Assembly: GCA_004211435.1 (NCBI GenBank)
Contig: SECS01000017.1
Location: forward strand, 1-39,145
Length of the DNA stretch: 39,145 bases
Origin: Novosphingobium sp.
Lineage (GTDB): Bacteria > Pseudomonadota > Alphaproteobacteria > Sphingomonadales > Sphingomonadaceae
Direction of reading: 5' to 3'
Below the pieces are notes generated by a model, which saw only the letters and a program-made list of their open reading frames with translations, did not search any database and was not told the origin of the DNA. The position numbers and the translations under genes are program-made. Below are positions 24,086 to 33,008 of this stretch, piece after piece (within the stretch, counting starts at the first letter, position 1; the number at the start of each line of letters is the position of its first letter).

Positions 24086-24730
24086 TCAGGCCCGGCTGGG
24101 CGCGAGGTCCAGGGTGCTCGTGGCTTCGTCCGACAAGTGCTTGCGCACTCGCGAACGGAACAGGTGGTTCTCGAGAATTCGGCCGATCATCCACAAGGCG
24201 AAGAATATGCCCATGAAAACGTAAGCCGTGGTCATCGACGGCTTGCGGTTTCTCTTGCCCATTTCTTCGCCGCCCTTCTTCTTTTCGGGCGTGGGCGCGC
24301 CGAGCATCTGATCGACGGCGTTCATCGGCACGTCCTCGGGCTTGACCCGCGACCGCTTCTTCGCGGCTTCGGCCTTGGCGGCGGCGACCTCGGGCGGATT
24401 GCGCCACTTGTCCATGGCGACACCGATATGGCCGACGGCGAAGAACAGCAGCGGTGCCAGGAAGCAGGCCAGCAGCGCCTTGCTCATCATGTCGTAGCGC
24501 AGGACGCCCTCGGTGACGCGGAGCGTGCCGCTGTCGAAGACCGACATCTTGTCCTGGGGGCGTTGGCGCGACTTGCTGAAGGTCAGCGTGTCGCCCTCGA
24601 TCCAGTGGGCTGTGTTTTCCTCTTGGAACAGGCTGTCGAGCTTGCCGAAGACCGCCGCAGGCGACCGGCTCGGTCCCGTCTCGATGGAGCCCCTCACGCG
24701 CCAGATCCAGTCGATGAAACGTAGGTTCAC
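24086..24730 (-). CDS. Hypothetical membrane protein beside a sterol-desaturase-family enzyme
   Basis: A 214-residue protein of no family I recognise. The N-terminal 80 residues (WIWRVRGSIETGPSRSP, then KLDSLFQEENT, SRQRPQDKMSVFDSGTL) look like a soluble domain. A hydrophobic segment at about 83-105 (ALLACFLAPLLFFAVGHIGV), a charged Lys/Glu-rich linker and a second membrane segment at about 168-188 (AYVFMGIFFALWMIGRIL) follow. It lies 109 bp downstream of the sterol-desaturase-family gene on the same strand and may be co-transcribed. A partner or electron-transfer accessory role is only a guess. Confidence 0.72.
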   Translation of the reverse strand: MNLRFIDWIWRVRGSIETGPSRSPAAVFGKLDSLFQEENTAHWIEGDTLTFSKSRQRPQDKMSVFDSGTLRVTEGVLRYDMMSKALLACFLAPLLFFAVGHIGVAMDKWRNPPEVAAAKAEAAKKRSRVKPEDVPMNAVDQMLGAPTPEKKKGGEEMGKRNRKPSMTTAYVFMGIFFALWMIGRILENHLFRSRVRKHLSDEATSTLDLAPSRA

Positions 24731-24839
24731 AGGTCTTCCTTCGAGATAGCGAGGCGTTGATGTTTTCTCGGGATTGCGAACTTCGCGGCGCTAGCTGCCC
24801 CAGATCGGGAGACTGGCCCGTGCCGCGAAGTCGCTGGCC

Positions 24840-25832
24840 TCACTCGGCGGGGATCGCGACCATTCCGCGACGCTGGCCGAACCGCTCCTTGAGCAGCTTG
24901 TACGGCTCGGAAAGGGTGTAGTGCATGGTTTCCCAGATCGACATGCGGCGCCCGCCTTCCTGGCCCAGCAGTTCGGCTTCGCCGTCGCGGCAGGTGCCGT
25001 GCATGCGATCGATGAAGATCCAGGTGCCGGCATAGTTGCTGCGGGTGCTGTCGTAGTCCTGCGCGTGGTGCAGGCTGTGGTGCTCGGTCGTGTTGAAGAT
25101 CTTGAACCACCACTTGGGCGTGTTGAAGCGGATGTTGCAGTGCTGGTAGGTGCCGACAGCGAGGCCGAAGGCGCCCGCGAGCAGGACCGCACGCGGCAGG
25201 AAGTCGAACAGGCCACCGACGCCCAGGCCGATCAGGAAGATCTCGATCGGATTGCCGACGCTGCCCTTCTGGATGTTGAGCTGCGTCACGAAGTGGTGCG
25301 GCGCGTGGGTGACCCACAGCGGGTACCAGTTGTGCATGCCGCGATGCATCCAGTACTGGAAGTAGTCGCCGATGAACGAGATCGCGAAGGCCTGGAGCAG
25401 CAAGGGCAATCCCATGAACCAGGCGAACTTGGCCAGGTCGAAGGTGTCCTGGAACCAGGTGATGATCGCATCGCTGTTGATCGGCGCGAAGACCACCCGG
25501 ACGACCATCATGCCCATGGCGACGTAGAACGTGTCGCAGGCCAGTTCCTTCCAGGTGTGCTGCCAGCTCTTGTAGCGGGGGCTGACCCATTCCATCGCCA
25601 GCATGAAGAACTTGACGCCGAGGCCGATCCACAAGGTGACCGACGGCTTGATCCAATCGGCCGGTGCGTAATAGTAGAACGCGACGACCGCGAGCAGGAA
25701 AGCGGGCTGGAAGTGGGTGAAAAAGGCCTGCTTGGCCGGGCCGCCTTCGACCCTGCCGAGGTTGTCCAGTCCCATGGTGACGGGTGCGCTTACCATGTAG
25801 GACGGTCTGTCGATTGTGATCGCTTCACTCAT
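24840..25832 (-). CDS. Sterol desaturase / fatty acid hydroxylase superfamily membrane enzyme
   Basis: A 330-residue integral-membrane di-iron oxygenase. The three histidine boxes are intact: HRGMH (163-167), HAPHH (176-180) and HHSLHH (251-256). They are flanked by several hydrophobic segments (about 43-80, 100-118 and 136-160). Enzymes of this superfamily insert oxygen or a double bond in sterols, carotenoids, sphingolipid bases or fatty acids using O2 and an electron donor. Which lipid is used cannot be read here; hopanoid, carotenoid or sphingolipid modification would be natural in a sphingomonad. It is followed by a two-TM hypothetical protein, possibly a partner. Confidence 0.9.
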   Translation of the reverse strand: MSEAITIDRPSYMVSAPVTMGLDNLGRVEGGPAKQAFFTHFQPAFLLAVVAFYYYAPADWIKPSVTLWIGLGVKFFMLAMEWVSPRYKSWQHTWKELACDTFYVAMGMMVVRVVFAPINSDAIITWFQDTFDLAKFAWFMGLPLLLQAFAISFIGDYFQYWMHRGMHNWYPLWVTHAPHHFVTQLNIQKGSVGNPIEIFLIGLGVGGLFDFLPRAVLLAGAFGLAVGTYQHCNIRFNTPKWWFKIFNTTEHHSLHHAQDYDSTRSNYAGTWIFIDRMHGTCRDGEAELLGQEGGRRMSIWETMHYTLSEPYKLLKERFGQRRGMVAIPAE

Positions 25833-26116
25833 TGGCGGAACCCTTGATGAGGCACTAGGCGTTGATATCAGGCCCTACTGGCATCCTCGCGGTATTGCGG
25901 GCCGCCGGGGCGATCAGACATTTTGGAATAATGTAAAAAACCAAGGCAAAGTGGCAGATACTTGTCGCCGATGATCGGCATAGATCGTCCCTATGACCCG
26001 GGTGCTGTGATCGCGCAGGTACGCGGTTCGGCATGGCTCCGGGCTTTGTAGGCTGGGGGCATTACCGGGACCGATGGCTGAACTCCGCCTCGGCCCCGGG
26101 CGCGATCCTCAAGAAG
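25833..26116. other. Intergenic region upstream of the sterol desaturase gene
   Basis: The gap between the sterol-desaturase-family start (25832) and the TonB receptor stop (26158) is 325 bp. It contains an AT-rich tract around 25918-25945 that probably holds the leftward promoter, but I cannot define clean -35/-10 boxes. The receptor terminator occupies 26117-26145. No gene is evident. Confidence 0.5.
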
Positions 26117-26145
26117 TCGGGGCCTGCTCGACCGGCAGGCCCCGA
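26117..26145 (-). terminator. Strong hairpin after the TonB receptor
   Basis: An 11-bp perfect stem (26117-26127 with 26135-26145) and a 7-nt loop lie 13 bp beyond the receptor stop codon in the transcribed direction. The tail reads CTTCTTGAGG, so the U-tract is poor, but stem strength and position support termination. Confidence 0.65.
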
Positions 26146-26157
26146 AAGGTCGGAGTA

Positions 26158-28608
26158 TTAGTAGCGGAAACGGAAGTCCACGCCGACACGCCGCGGCGCG
26201 AGGATGTTCCGGCCATAGTAACGCTCGACGATGCCATTGCGGACTTGGTTGAACGAACTGATGTCGTTGCTGATTCCGGTCGTGGCATATTTGTTGAAGA
26301 TGTTGTCGGCGTAGATCCCCAGGTCGAAATGCTCGGCCCGGTAGGTGATCGCCGCACGGTGCGTGGTGTAGGCGGGGATGACCTCGCCGTTTCCGCGCAG
26401 ACCGATGCGCGAGTAGACGTCGCCCTTGTAGGTGACGGCCCAGTTCGCCTCGATCTCGTTGCCGTTGGCGAGCGGCTGCGTGTAGGTGACCTGCGCGGAG
26501 CCCGCGTGCTTGGACGATCCCGGCAGGCGGTCGCCGGCGAAGGCGCCATAGGACTTGCCCTGGCTGACGACGAGGCCGGGAGCATCGGCGGTCAGATAGG
26601 CGTCGGTGTAGCTGTAGTTGCCCTGGAGCGAGAGGTTCGGCGTGACCTTGATCCGGGTGGTGAATTCGACACCCTTCGAGACCGCGCTGCTGCCGTTGAC
26701 GGTGATGCCGACCGCGCCGTTGACCGTGCGCGACGGGACCTGGAGGCCGGTCCATTTGACGTGGAAGACCGAGCCGGTCATCTGCAGGCGCTTGTCGAAC
26801 AGCGAGGCGCGGACGCCGAGTTCGATGTTGCGGGTCTTGTCCGGCTGATAGGCCAGTTCGCTCGGCAGCGCGCAGACGTTCTGGCCGGCCGGCAGCGGGA
26901 TGATGCACGGCGCAACGCGGTTGACGTTACCCGTGCGGTAGCCCTTGCTGTAGGTGAAGTAGGTCATCAGGTCCTCGCTGAACTTGTACGAGGTGTTGGC
27001 CTTCCACACGAAGCCGTCGGCGGCCGTCGATCCCGACCTTACGCGGCTCGGAATGATCTGGGCGAGAGGGTAGGGTGTCCGAATCTGGCCGCTCGCCGTC
27101 AGCGGCGTGTCCGTGCCGCCCTCGGCGAAGGCGTCATACTTGAAGTAGCGGACGCCGCCGGTCACCTGCCACTTGTCGGTGATGCTGAAGGTGCCTTCAC
27201 CGTAGACGGCCTTTTCCTTGGTCTGCGTATTCACGAAGGAAATGTATTCGAGGTCGTCGGGACGGTTGATCGGCGGGCGCGGCAGGCCGGTGCTGGCAAC
27301 GATCGTGCCGGCGCGGGTCGCGTTGTACCACGCGACGTAGCCAGGCAGGACTTCCTTGCCGTTCGAGCCCGTCCGCAGGTTGTTGTAGAAGCCGCCGACG
27401 ACCCAGCTGAACGGACCGCCATGGCTCGAGACCAGGCGCAGTTCGGCATTGAACTGCTTCGTGCGGTTGTTCGACTGGGTATAGGCCGAGTAGTTCGGGA
27501 ACTGTTCGTAGCCGTAGTTGAGATCGAGCAGAAGGTCGGTCTGGTCGCCGAAGGTGTCGGTGGTCTGCTTGGTCCATGCCGAGGTGGCGACCACCTGGGC
27601 GAAGCCGAGGCTGACGTTCGCTTCGGCGGCAAAGAGGTCGGACGTGCGGGTCGAGGGCTCCTGGTAGCGCTTGGCCGACTCATACCGTCCGGTGCCCAGA
27701 ACGCCGGCCTGGACCGTCTGCGCGCCGCCCGTCTTGGTCTGCTGGTGCGCATAGGTGAGATACAGCTTCGCGCCGGGATTCAGTTCCAGAAGCAACTGGT
27801 TGCGGGTGGTGAAGGTCCGCTCGTAGTTGAGGTCCTTCTTCGAATAGAAGTTGGCTGCCTGTTGCGCCGCCGTGCCCAGGCCCGCCTGGGCCGCGGTCGT
27901 GCCGCGGACCGGCTGCGGATTGGAGACGCCCGGCTGCTTCAGCAGGTAGTTGTAATCGATGAAGCCGGGGTTGTCGTAATAGCCCACGACCGAGCGGAAG
28001 GCGATGTGATCCTGTACGATCGGCACGTTCACGGTGACGTCGCCGTTTACGCCCGCATCCTTGCTCTGCGACTGCCCGAAGGCGCGCATGTGAGCGTCGA
28101 TCGACCAATCGCTGCTGTCCGGACGATTGGGCATGTAGCGGATCGCGCCCGACAGGGTGCCCAAACCGTAGAGCGTGCCTTGCGGCCCCTGCAGAACTTC
28201 GACGCGGTTGATGTCGAGCAGTTTGAAATCGAGGTAAAGCGGCACTTCGCCGAGATAGACGCCGACCGCGCTGTTGGAATTGGCGCCGTTGCCGGCATCC
28301 GACGACGAGATGCCGCGCATGATGATCGTGCCCGCGGTGCGCGGACCGGTTTCGGCCACGGTCAGACCCGGCGTAAAGGCGGCCAGACCCTTGGCATCGT
28401 CGATGCGCTGCTTCGAAAGCTCCTGCGCGCTGAGCGCGCTGATGTTGATCGGCGCGTCCTGCAGCGAGGTGGCGCGTCGGGTTGCCGTCACGACGATTTC
28501 ATCGCCCTTGTCGGTGGCGGTAACGTCTACGTCCTGTGCATGGGCCTGCGTGACGCCCACGCCCATCAGCATGGTCGCAGACAGTAAAGTGTTTCGAATC
28601 AATCTCAT
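26158..28608 (-). CDS. TonB-dependent outer-membrane receptor
   Basis: An intact 816-residue receptor. The signal peptide ends AHA (about residue 24), the TonB box is DEIVVTATRR (about 35-44), and plug motifs include FTPGLTVAETGPRTAGTIIM, RGIS and VEVLQGPQGTLYGLGTLSGA. The barrel carries FTYSKGYRTGNVNRV, and the chain ends in GVDFRFRY with a terminal aromatic as outer-membrane barrels require. It imports an unknown ligand across the outer membrane using TonB energy. It is transcribed alone, with a predicted promoter 134 nt upstream under an inverted-repeat operator candidate and a strong hairpin after the stop. Confidence 0.95.
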   Translation of the reverse strand: MRLIRNTLLSATMLMGVGVTQAHAQDVDVTATDKGDEIVVTATRRATSLQDAPINISALSAQELSKQRIDDAKGLAAFTPGLTVAETGPRTAGTIIMRGISSSDAGNGANSNSAVGVYLGEVPLYLDFKLLDINRVEVLQGPQGTLYGLGTLSGAIRYMPNRPDSSDWSIDAHMRAFGQSQSKDAGVNGDVTVNVPIVQDHIAFRSVVGYYDNPGFIDYNYLLKQPGVSNPQPVRGTTAAQAGLGTAAQQAANFYSKKDLNYERTFTTRNQLLLELNPGAKLYLTYAHQQTKTGGAQTVQAGVLGTGRYESAKRYQEPSTRTSDLFAAEANVSLGFAQVVATSAWTKQTTDTFGDQTDLLLDLNYGYEQFPNYSAYTQSNNRTKQFNAELRLVSSHGGPFSWVVGGFYNNLRTGSNGKEVLPGYVAWYNATRAGTIVASTGLPRPPINRPDDLEYISFVNTQTKEKAVYGEGTFSITDKWQVTGGVRYFKYDAFAEGGTDTPLTASGQIRTPYPLAQIIPSRVRSGSTAADGFVWKANTSYKFSEDLMTYFTYSKGYRTGNVNRVAPCIIPLPAGQNVCALPSELAYQPDKTRNIELGVRASLFDKRLQMTGSVFHVKWTGLQVPSRTVNGAVGITVNGSSAVSKGVEFTTRIKVTPNLSLQGNYSYTDAYLTADAPGLVVSQGKSYGAFAGDRLPGSSKHAGSAQVTYTQPLANGNEIEANWAVTYKGDVYSRIGLRGNGEVIPAYTTHRAAITYRAEHFDLGIYADNIFNKYATTGISNDISSFNQVRNGIVERYYGRNILAPRRVGVDFRFRY

Positions 28609-28749
28609 AAGTCACTCCGACCCCTAGCTGTTTAGCCTATCGTGAAGTGACATCCCTCCCTTGGCGCTCTGGCTATGCCGGCGCCTTGTGGTCGTTCTGG
28701 TATTCTTTTGTGTTGAGCCCCCGCCCTACTTTCATGGGCGACGAGGGAT

Positions 28750-28777
28750 AAGGTATGGATATTACGAATGTGGTCAA
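28750..28777 (-). promoter_or_regulatory. Predicted promoter of the TonB receptor
   Basis: On the minus strand, TTGACC (28777-28772) and TACCTT (28755-28750) are separated by 16 bp, predicting a start near 28742 and a 5' leader of about 134 nt. The whole -35 element lies inside an inverted repeat. Confidence 0.5.
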
Positions 28778-28786
28778 GCGTAATAT
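28759..28786. promoter_or_regulatory. Operator candidate overlapping the -35 box
   Basis: ATATTACG (28759-28766) and CGTAATAT (28779-28786) form a perfect 8-bp inverted repeat with a 12-bp spacer. The half-site centres are 20 bp apart, about two helical turns, which suits a dimeric repressor. It spans the predicted -35 and spacer of the receptor promoter. Confidence 0.6.
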
Positions 28787-29144
28787 TTCCGCACCTGCTC
28801 AGTATGAGCGCTGCTCGTGCTGCACCGCACAAATCCTTATTTTTTCAGGGAAGGTGGGAGTGTCTCGCGGCGTCGGTGCGATGAGGGCCGTCAGCGAAAA
28901 TGCGCCGATGCCATGATCCTTGACCGATTTTGGCAGCCCGGCCGAATCACGTTCCGGAAAGGCGGACGTCGTCTCGATGTCGAAACAGGCGGTCCGAGGT
29001 GAGCTCGAATCGCAGATGCCAAGCGCGAAATCGCCCTTCTGCCTTCGCGATTCGAGGTCGACGCAGGGAGATGCGCTAGGACAAGGTCCGGTCCTGGGCG
29101 CTATTGCGTATTCCAGCGGGGAAGGTGCCGACTATGAGCGGCTC

Positions 29145-30140
29145 TCATTCGGCGCGCGGCGCCGAGCGATCTTTTGCGGCTTCTTCGAAGATGCTGGTGT
29201 CGACGATCGACGAGACATCGACATGCGCCGGCAGCACGCCCTCGGCGTGAAAGCGGTCGGCCACGTGCTGCAGCTCGCGCATGATCTCGGGGGAGGGCGC
29301 CACGAGCTGAGGGTTCTCACGGGCGACGACGGCTCGCGCGACTTCCGGCGTGACGCGGGTGACCCGCTGGAAGACCTCGGCATATTCGGCGGGGTGCGCG
29401 ATCGACCAGGCGTTTGCGGCACGCTGCCGGCGGATATAGTCGACGATCGCGCGACGCTTGACCGGATCCTCGAGCGCGGCGTTTGTCACCGCTATGAAGG
29501 CGAGCGAGGCGTTGATGCCGCAGCCGTCGCGCAGCACGCGTGCGCCGCGCGTCTCGGCGGTCGCCTGATAGGTGCCGAAGGTCGCCCAGGCGTCGATCCG
29601 CCCGGCGGTGAAGGCGGCTGTCGCCTCGCCGGGCAGCATGAAGCCGATCTTCACCTCGCGCGGATCGACCTTGGCCTCGCGCAAGGCGCCGAGCAGGAGA
29701 TACTGGGCGACGCTGCCGCGCGCCGACGAGACGATCACCTGCTTACCGCGCAGATCGGCCACGCTGCGGATCGGCGAGCCCGGCGGGACGAGGATGGCGA
29801 CGCCGCGCCCCGACGAGCGCGTCGCGGCGACGATCTTGAACGGCGTGCCCGCCGCGGCCGCGGCGATCACCGGGGTGTCGCCGGCCGGGGCGGTGTCGAC
29901 CGCACCCGCCATCAGCGCCTCGAACAAAGGTGCGGCGCCGGGGAACAGCGCCCATTCGTAGTCGAACGGCGCGCCGTCGAGGGCCTTCGCGGCTTCGATC
30001 TTGGCCTTGCTCAGTCCGACCTGGTCGCCGAGCACCAGCTTGGCGCGGCCGGCAGGCTGTTCCTTCCCGCATCCGCCGAGCAGCGTGAGGCCGAGGAAAA
30101 GGGCGGTGACCGGGCGCGACCTGCGGGTGAAGGTGGGCAT
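29145..30140 (-). CDS. ABC transporter substrate-binding lipoprotein (SsuA/TauA/NMT1-like)
   Basis: A 331-residue periplasmic binding protein. The start at 30140 overlaps the stop of the TonB receptor (TGATG), implying coupled translation. The signal ends in a lipobox LLGGC with Cys24. The mature part has the SsuA/TauA/ThiY pattern: GAVDTAPAGDTPVIAAAAAG, then GVAILVPPGSPIRSVADLRG, KQVIVSSARGSVAQYLLLGA, and a GRIDAWATFG hinge segment. It should bind a sulfonate, nitrate or thiamine-precursor-like small anion; sulfonate is inferred from the neighbouring monooxygenases. The cognate permease and ATPase are not adjacent: the gene is followed by more than 500 non-coding bases, so they must be encoded elsewhere or replaced. 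Confidence 0.86.
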   Translation of the reverse strand: MPTFTRRSRPVTALFLGLTLLGGCGKEQPAGRAKLVLGDQVGLSKAKIEAAKALDGAPFDYEWALFPGAAPLFEALMAGAVDTAPAGDTPVIAAAAAGTPFKIVAATRSSGRGVAILVPPGSPIRSVADLRGKQVIVSSARGSVAQYLLLGALREAKVDPREVKIGFMLPGEATAAFTAGRIDAWATFGTYQATAETRGARVLRDGCGINASLAFIAVTNAALEDPVKRRAIVDYIRRQRAANAWSIAHPAEYAEVFQRVTRVTPEVARAVVARENPQLVAPSPEIMRELQHVADRFHAEGVLPAHVDVSSIVDTSIFEEAAKDRSAPRAE

Positions 30141-32662
30141 CAGAAGTCCAGCGAAACCTTGCCGTAGTAGAACCCGCCGGCCGCGGAGAAGGGTGACTGG
30201 CCATAGACCGAGGAGGCCGAACCGGTCGATGTCGTCACCTGGCCGTTCTCGTCGGGGCGCACGTCGAACAGGTTGGCCGCGCCCACGGTCAGCCGCAGCT
30301 TGCTGGCGAAGGTATAGCTGACGCTGAGATCGGTGATCCACTTGGCGCCATAGCGCGCGTCCTGCGACGCCAGTTCGCTGCGGATGTACTGATAGCCGCC
30401 GAACCGGGTGAGCTGGGCGTTGAGGTTGAAGGCGCCGATGTCCCAGTTGCCGCTGAAGATCAGCTTGGTCTTGGGCTGGGTGACGGTCAGGTCGCCGCGC
30501 ACCGCGCGCGTCAGGTAGATCAGGCTGCCGCCGGTGTTGGTCGGCACCAGCGCGGTCAGCGCCGCGGGCGTGTCGGCGATCTTGAGGATCTTGGTCTCGT
30601 TGTAGTTGAACGCCGCCGAGAGTGCGAGCTTGCCCGCGCTGCCGAGGTCGCGCGTGGTGTCGACCACCACGTCGACCCCGCGCGAGCGGGTGTCGGCGAT
30701 ATTGGCGAAATAGGTGATGTATTCGCCGCCGGTCAGGCCGTTGGCGATCAGGATGCGGCCGACGGCCGGGCCGAGCAGGGTGCCGGTGCGGCTGATGCGG
30801 TCGCGCACGGTGACCTGATAGCCGTCGATCGTGACGTTGAGCCGGTCGAGCGGACGCAGCACGAGGCCGAGGCCGAAGTTGAACGACTTCTCGGGCTTGA
30901 GATCCTGGGCGCCCAGCGCTCGCCCGATCACGGAATCGGGGGTGACGATCTTGCTCAGCGAGGGCCCCGATACGCCGGTGACGGGATTGATGCCCGTGCG
31001 GCTGTCGGTCTGGGCATAGCCGATCTGCGACAGCGACGGCGCGCGAAAGCCGGTGCCGATGGTCCCGCGGATCGCCACGGCGGGGGAGAAGTCGTAGCGC
31101 GAGTTGAGCTTGCCGCCGACCGTCGTACCCGAGCTGTCGTCATAGTTCTCGACGCGCGCCGCCGCGCCGACATACCAGCCCTTGGCCGGGTAGATGCCGA
31201 GGTCGAGATAGCCCGCGACGCTCTTGCGCGTGAGCCGGACCTCGTCGGCCGGGGACAGGATCACGCCGGCCTGGGCACCGACCGAGGCGGGCTTGCCGAC
31301 GTTGGGGTTGCCGTCCTGGTCGCCCGCCTTGAACACGTAGCCGCCATTGCGATAACCGTCGGCGTCACCGGCGAAGGTCGAGAACTTGTCGACGCGGTAT
31401 TCGACGCCGGCGGAGACCTGCAGCGGCTCGCTGAGGCCCACGTCGAAGCCGCGCGTCAGGTCGAGGTTGGTGACCCATTGCTCGAACTGGTAGGTCGCCA
31501 GATTGTCGAACCGGGTCGGGCCCGTGGGACCGAGCGAGGGGTTGATCGTGAAGTCGCTGTACTGGCGGTTGTGGTTGCGGCCGTAGGTGCTCGACAGGTC
31601 CCACTTGAAGCTACCGGTCTCGCCACGCAGGCCGACCAGCACCTGGTAGTCCTTCTCGTCGGTGTTGTTGAGCGGGTAGTAGCCGTCGGGAAACAGCGCG
31701 TCGAAGCTGGCGAGGCCGTTGGGCCGGCGGTAGTTGTTGCCGATCACGGTGTCGCGCTCGCCATAGGTGCCGAACGAGTAGAGCACGGTGTCGCCGCCCA
31801 GCGGCAGCTCGGCGTTGTAGGCCAGATTGAAGGCGCGGACCTCGGGATCGCCGTTGTGTGCGCCGTCGCCGTTCCAGGTTGCGTTCTTGGGATTGCTCGC
31901 GGGCGAATAGGGCAGGTCGGCCGAATAGAAGTTCCACCAGGCAATGCCGCGCTTGCGCGCGTCGCCGCTGAGGTGGAGGAAGCCGCCGTCGCCAAGCTTG
32001 AAGCCCACGTCGGCCTCGGCCTTGTAGACCCACAGATCGCCCTTGCCGCCATAGAGGCTGCCCGCCGATGCCGCGGCGTGGAAGCCGCTGTTGCCCGACT
32101 TGAGCACGACGTTGACCACGCCGGCGACCGCGTCCGAGCCGTACTGCGCCGCGGCGCTGTCCTTGAGCACCTCGACATAGCCGACCGAGCTCAGCGGAAT
32201 GATGTCGAAGTCGACCGGGTTGACGCCGCTGGTGTCGCCGCCGCCGTTGGTCAGCAGCGCGCCGTTGTGGCGGCGCTTTCCGTTGACGAGGACCAGGGTG
32301 TAGGCCGGACCGAGGCCACGGTTGCTCAACGGGCGGACGACCGAATTGATGCCCGCCGTGGTCTGTCCGAAGTTGATCGAGGGCAGCAGCCGCGAGAGCG
32401 ATTCCGCCAGATCGGCACGGCCGGTGTTGTTGCTCAGCGCCTGGCCCTGGATGACGTCGATCGGCGCAGGGCTTTCGGCTACCGTGCGCGGCTTGCCGCC
32501 GCGGACTCCGGTGACGATGATCGTATCGCCCGGAGCGCCATCGGCTGCGGCTTCGGCGGCGCCGTCCAGCGCACTCGCCCAGGCCAGACCCGGCGTGCTG
32601 GCCAGGAGCGCTCCCACGAGCACGGCAAATCTGTGGCTGCGAACGGCGGACTTGGTGAACAT
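30140..32662 (-). CDS. TonB-dependent receptor of the organosulfur cluster
   Basis: An 840-residue receptor from the ATG at 32662, chosen because it gives the signal peptide (FAVLVGALLASTPGLAWA) and has AGGGG upstream. The TonB-box-like segment is GDTIIVTG (about 45-52). Plug motifs are VIQGQALSNNTGRADLAES, VRPLSNRGLGPAYTLVLVNG, and YVEVLKDSAAAQYGSDAVAG. The C-terminus ends GKVSLDF with the terminal Phe. It is translationally coupled to the substrate-binding lipoprotein and divergent from serine acetyltransferase, so it probably imports an organosulfur compound; this ligand assignment is contextual. Confidence 0.92.
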   Translation of the reverse strand: MFTKSAVRSHRFAVLVGALLASTPGLAWASALDGAAEAAADGAPGDTIIVTGVRGGKPRTVAESPAPIDVIQGQALSNNTGRADLAESLSRLLPSINFGQTTAGINSVVRPLSNRGLGPAYTLVLVNGKRRHNGALLTNGGGDTSGVNPVDFDIIPLSSVGYVEVLKDSAAAQYGSDAVAGVVNVVLKSGNSGFHAAASAGSLYGGKGDLWVYKAEADVGFKLGDGGFLHLSGDARKRGIAWWNFYSADLPYSPASNPKNATWNGDGAHNGDPEVRAFNLAYNAELPLGGDTVLYSFGTYGERDTVIGNNYRRPNGLASFDALFPDGYYPLNNTDEKDYQVLVGLRGETGSFKWDLSSTYGRNHNRQYSDFTINPSLGPTGPTRFDNLATYQFEQWVTNLDLTRGFDVGLSEPLQVSAGVEYRVDKFSTFAGDADGYRNGGYVFKAGDQDGNPNVGKPASVGAQAGVILSPADEVRLTRKSVAGYLDLGIYPAKGWYVGAAARVENYDDSSGTTVGGKLNSRYDFSPAVAIRGTIGTGFRAPSLSQIGYAQTDSRTGINPVTGVSGPSLSKIVTPDSVIGRALGAQDLKPEKSFNFGLGLVLRPLDRLNVTIDGYQVTVRDRISRTGTLLGPAVGRILIANGLTGGEYITYFANIADTRSRGVDVVVDTTRDLGSAGKLALSAAFNYNETKILKIADTPAALTALVPTNTGGSLIYLTRAVRGDLTVTQPKTKLIFSGNWDIGAFNLNAQLTRFGGYQYIRSELASQDARYGAKWITDLSVSYTFASKLRLTVGAANLFDVRPDENGQVTTSTGSASSVYGQSPFSAAGGFYYGKVSLDF

Positions 32663-33008
32663 GAAAACCCCTGATTCGTGAATTCGAACGGGGAGTGCGG
32701 GATGTTCTTGGCCGATCCAATAAAGATTAAATTTCTTCAATATTACTCAACGAGAGCAACGAATTCCTAATATTGGGCTCATCATAATAACGATATAAGC
32801 AAGTCTTATAGTTCGATTGCGAGCGGCGTTGTCTCTAACCGGCGCGGGGCCTGTCCCTGGGGGGGCTTGACGAGGCGGGGCGAGTTGATAGGGCGCGAGC
32901 TCGGCTGAAGCGCGCGAAGTGCCGCTGGTCGCAATTCCGGCTCCGAGGCGTCCACGCCAGGGCCGATGTTCCGGAGCCGCCGCCCTTTGGAAAAAAGCGA
33001 TAATCTGC
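32663..33008. other. Divergent control region of the organosulfur cluster
   Basis: A 346-bp gap separates the receptor and serine acetyltransferase starts. The left part (about 32,710-32,820) is strikingly AT-rich and contains a perfect 8-bp inverted repeat, CAATATTA (32738-32745) and TAATATTG (32768-32775), with a 22-bp spacer. This is a good place for a sulfur regulator of the LysR type (CysB/Cbl/SsuR) to act, though the site is not assigned. The right part is GC-rich with no clear -10 element. Confidence 0.5.

Larger units (their letters stand above)
28609..29144. other. Intergenic region without a gene
   Basis: These 536 bp separate the TonB receptor start from the 3' end of the substrate-binding lipoprotein gene. 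The left part holds the receptor leader and its promoter/operator. From about 28,840 to 29,144 I see no gene, no convincing terminator and no repeat; open frames there lack ribosome sites and recognisable sequence. Confidence 0.6.

Noticed and set aside
26074..28587. A plus-strand open frame of over 830 codons opposite the intact TonB receptor
   Set aside because: It is exactly antisense to a receptor with signal peptide, TonB box and terminal aromatic. No ribosome site or domain supports the plus-strand reading.
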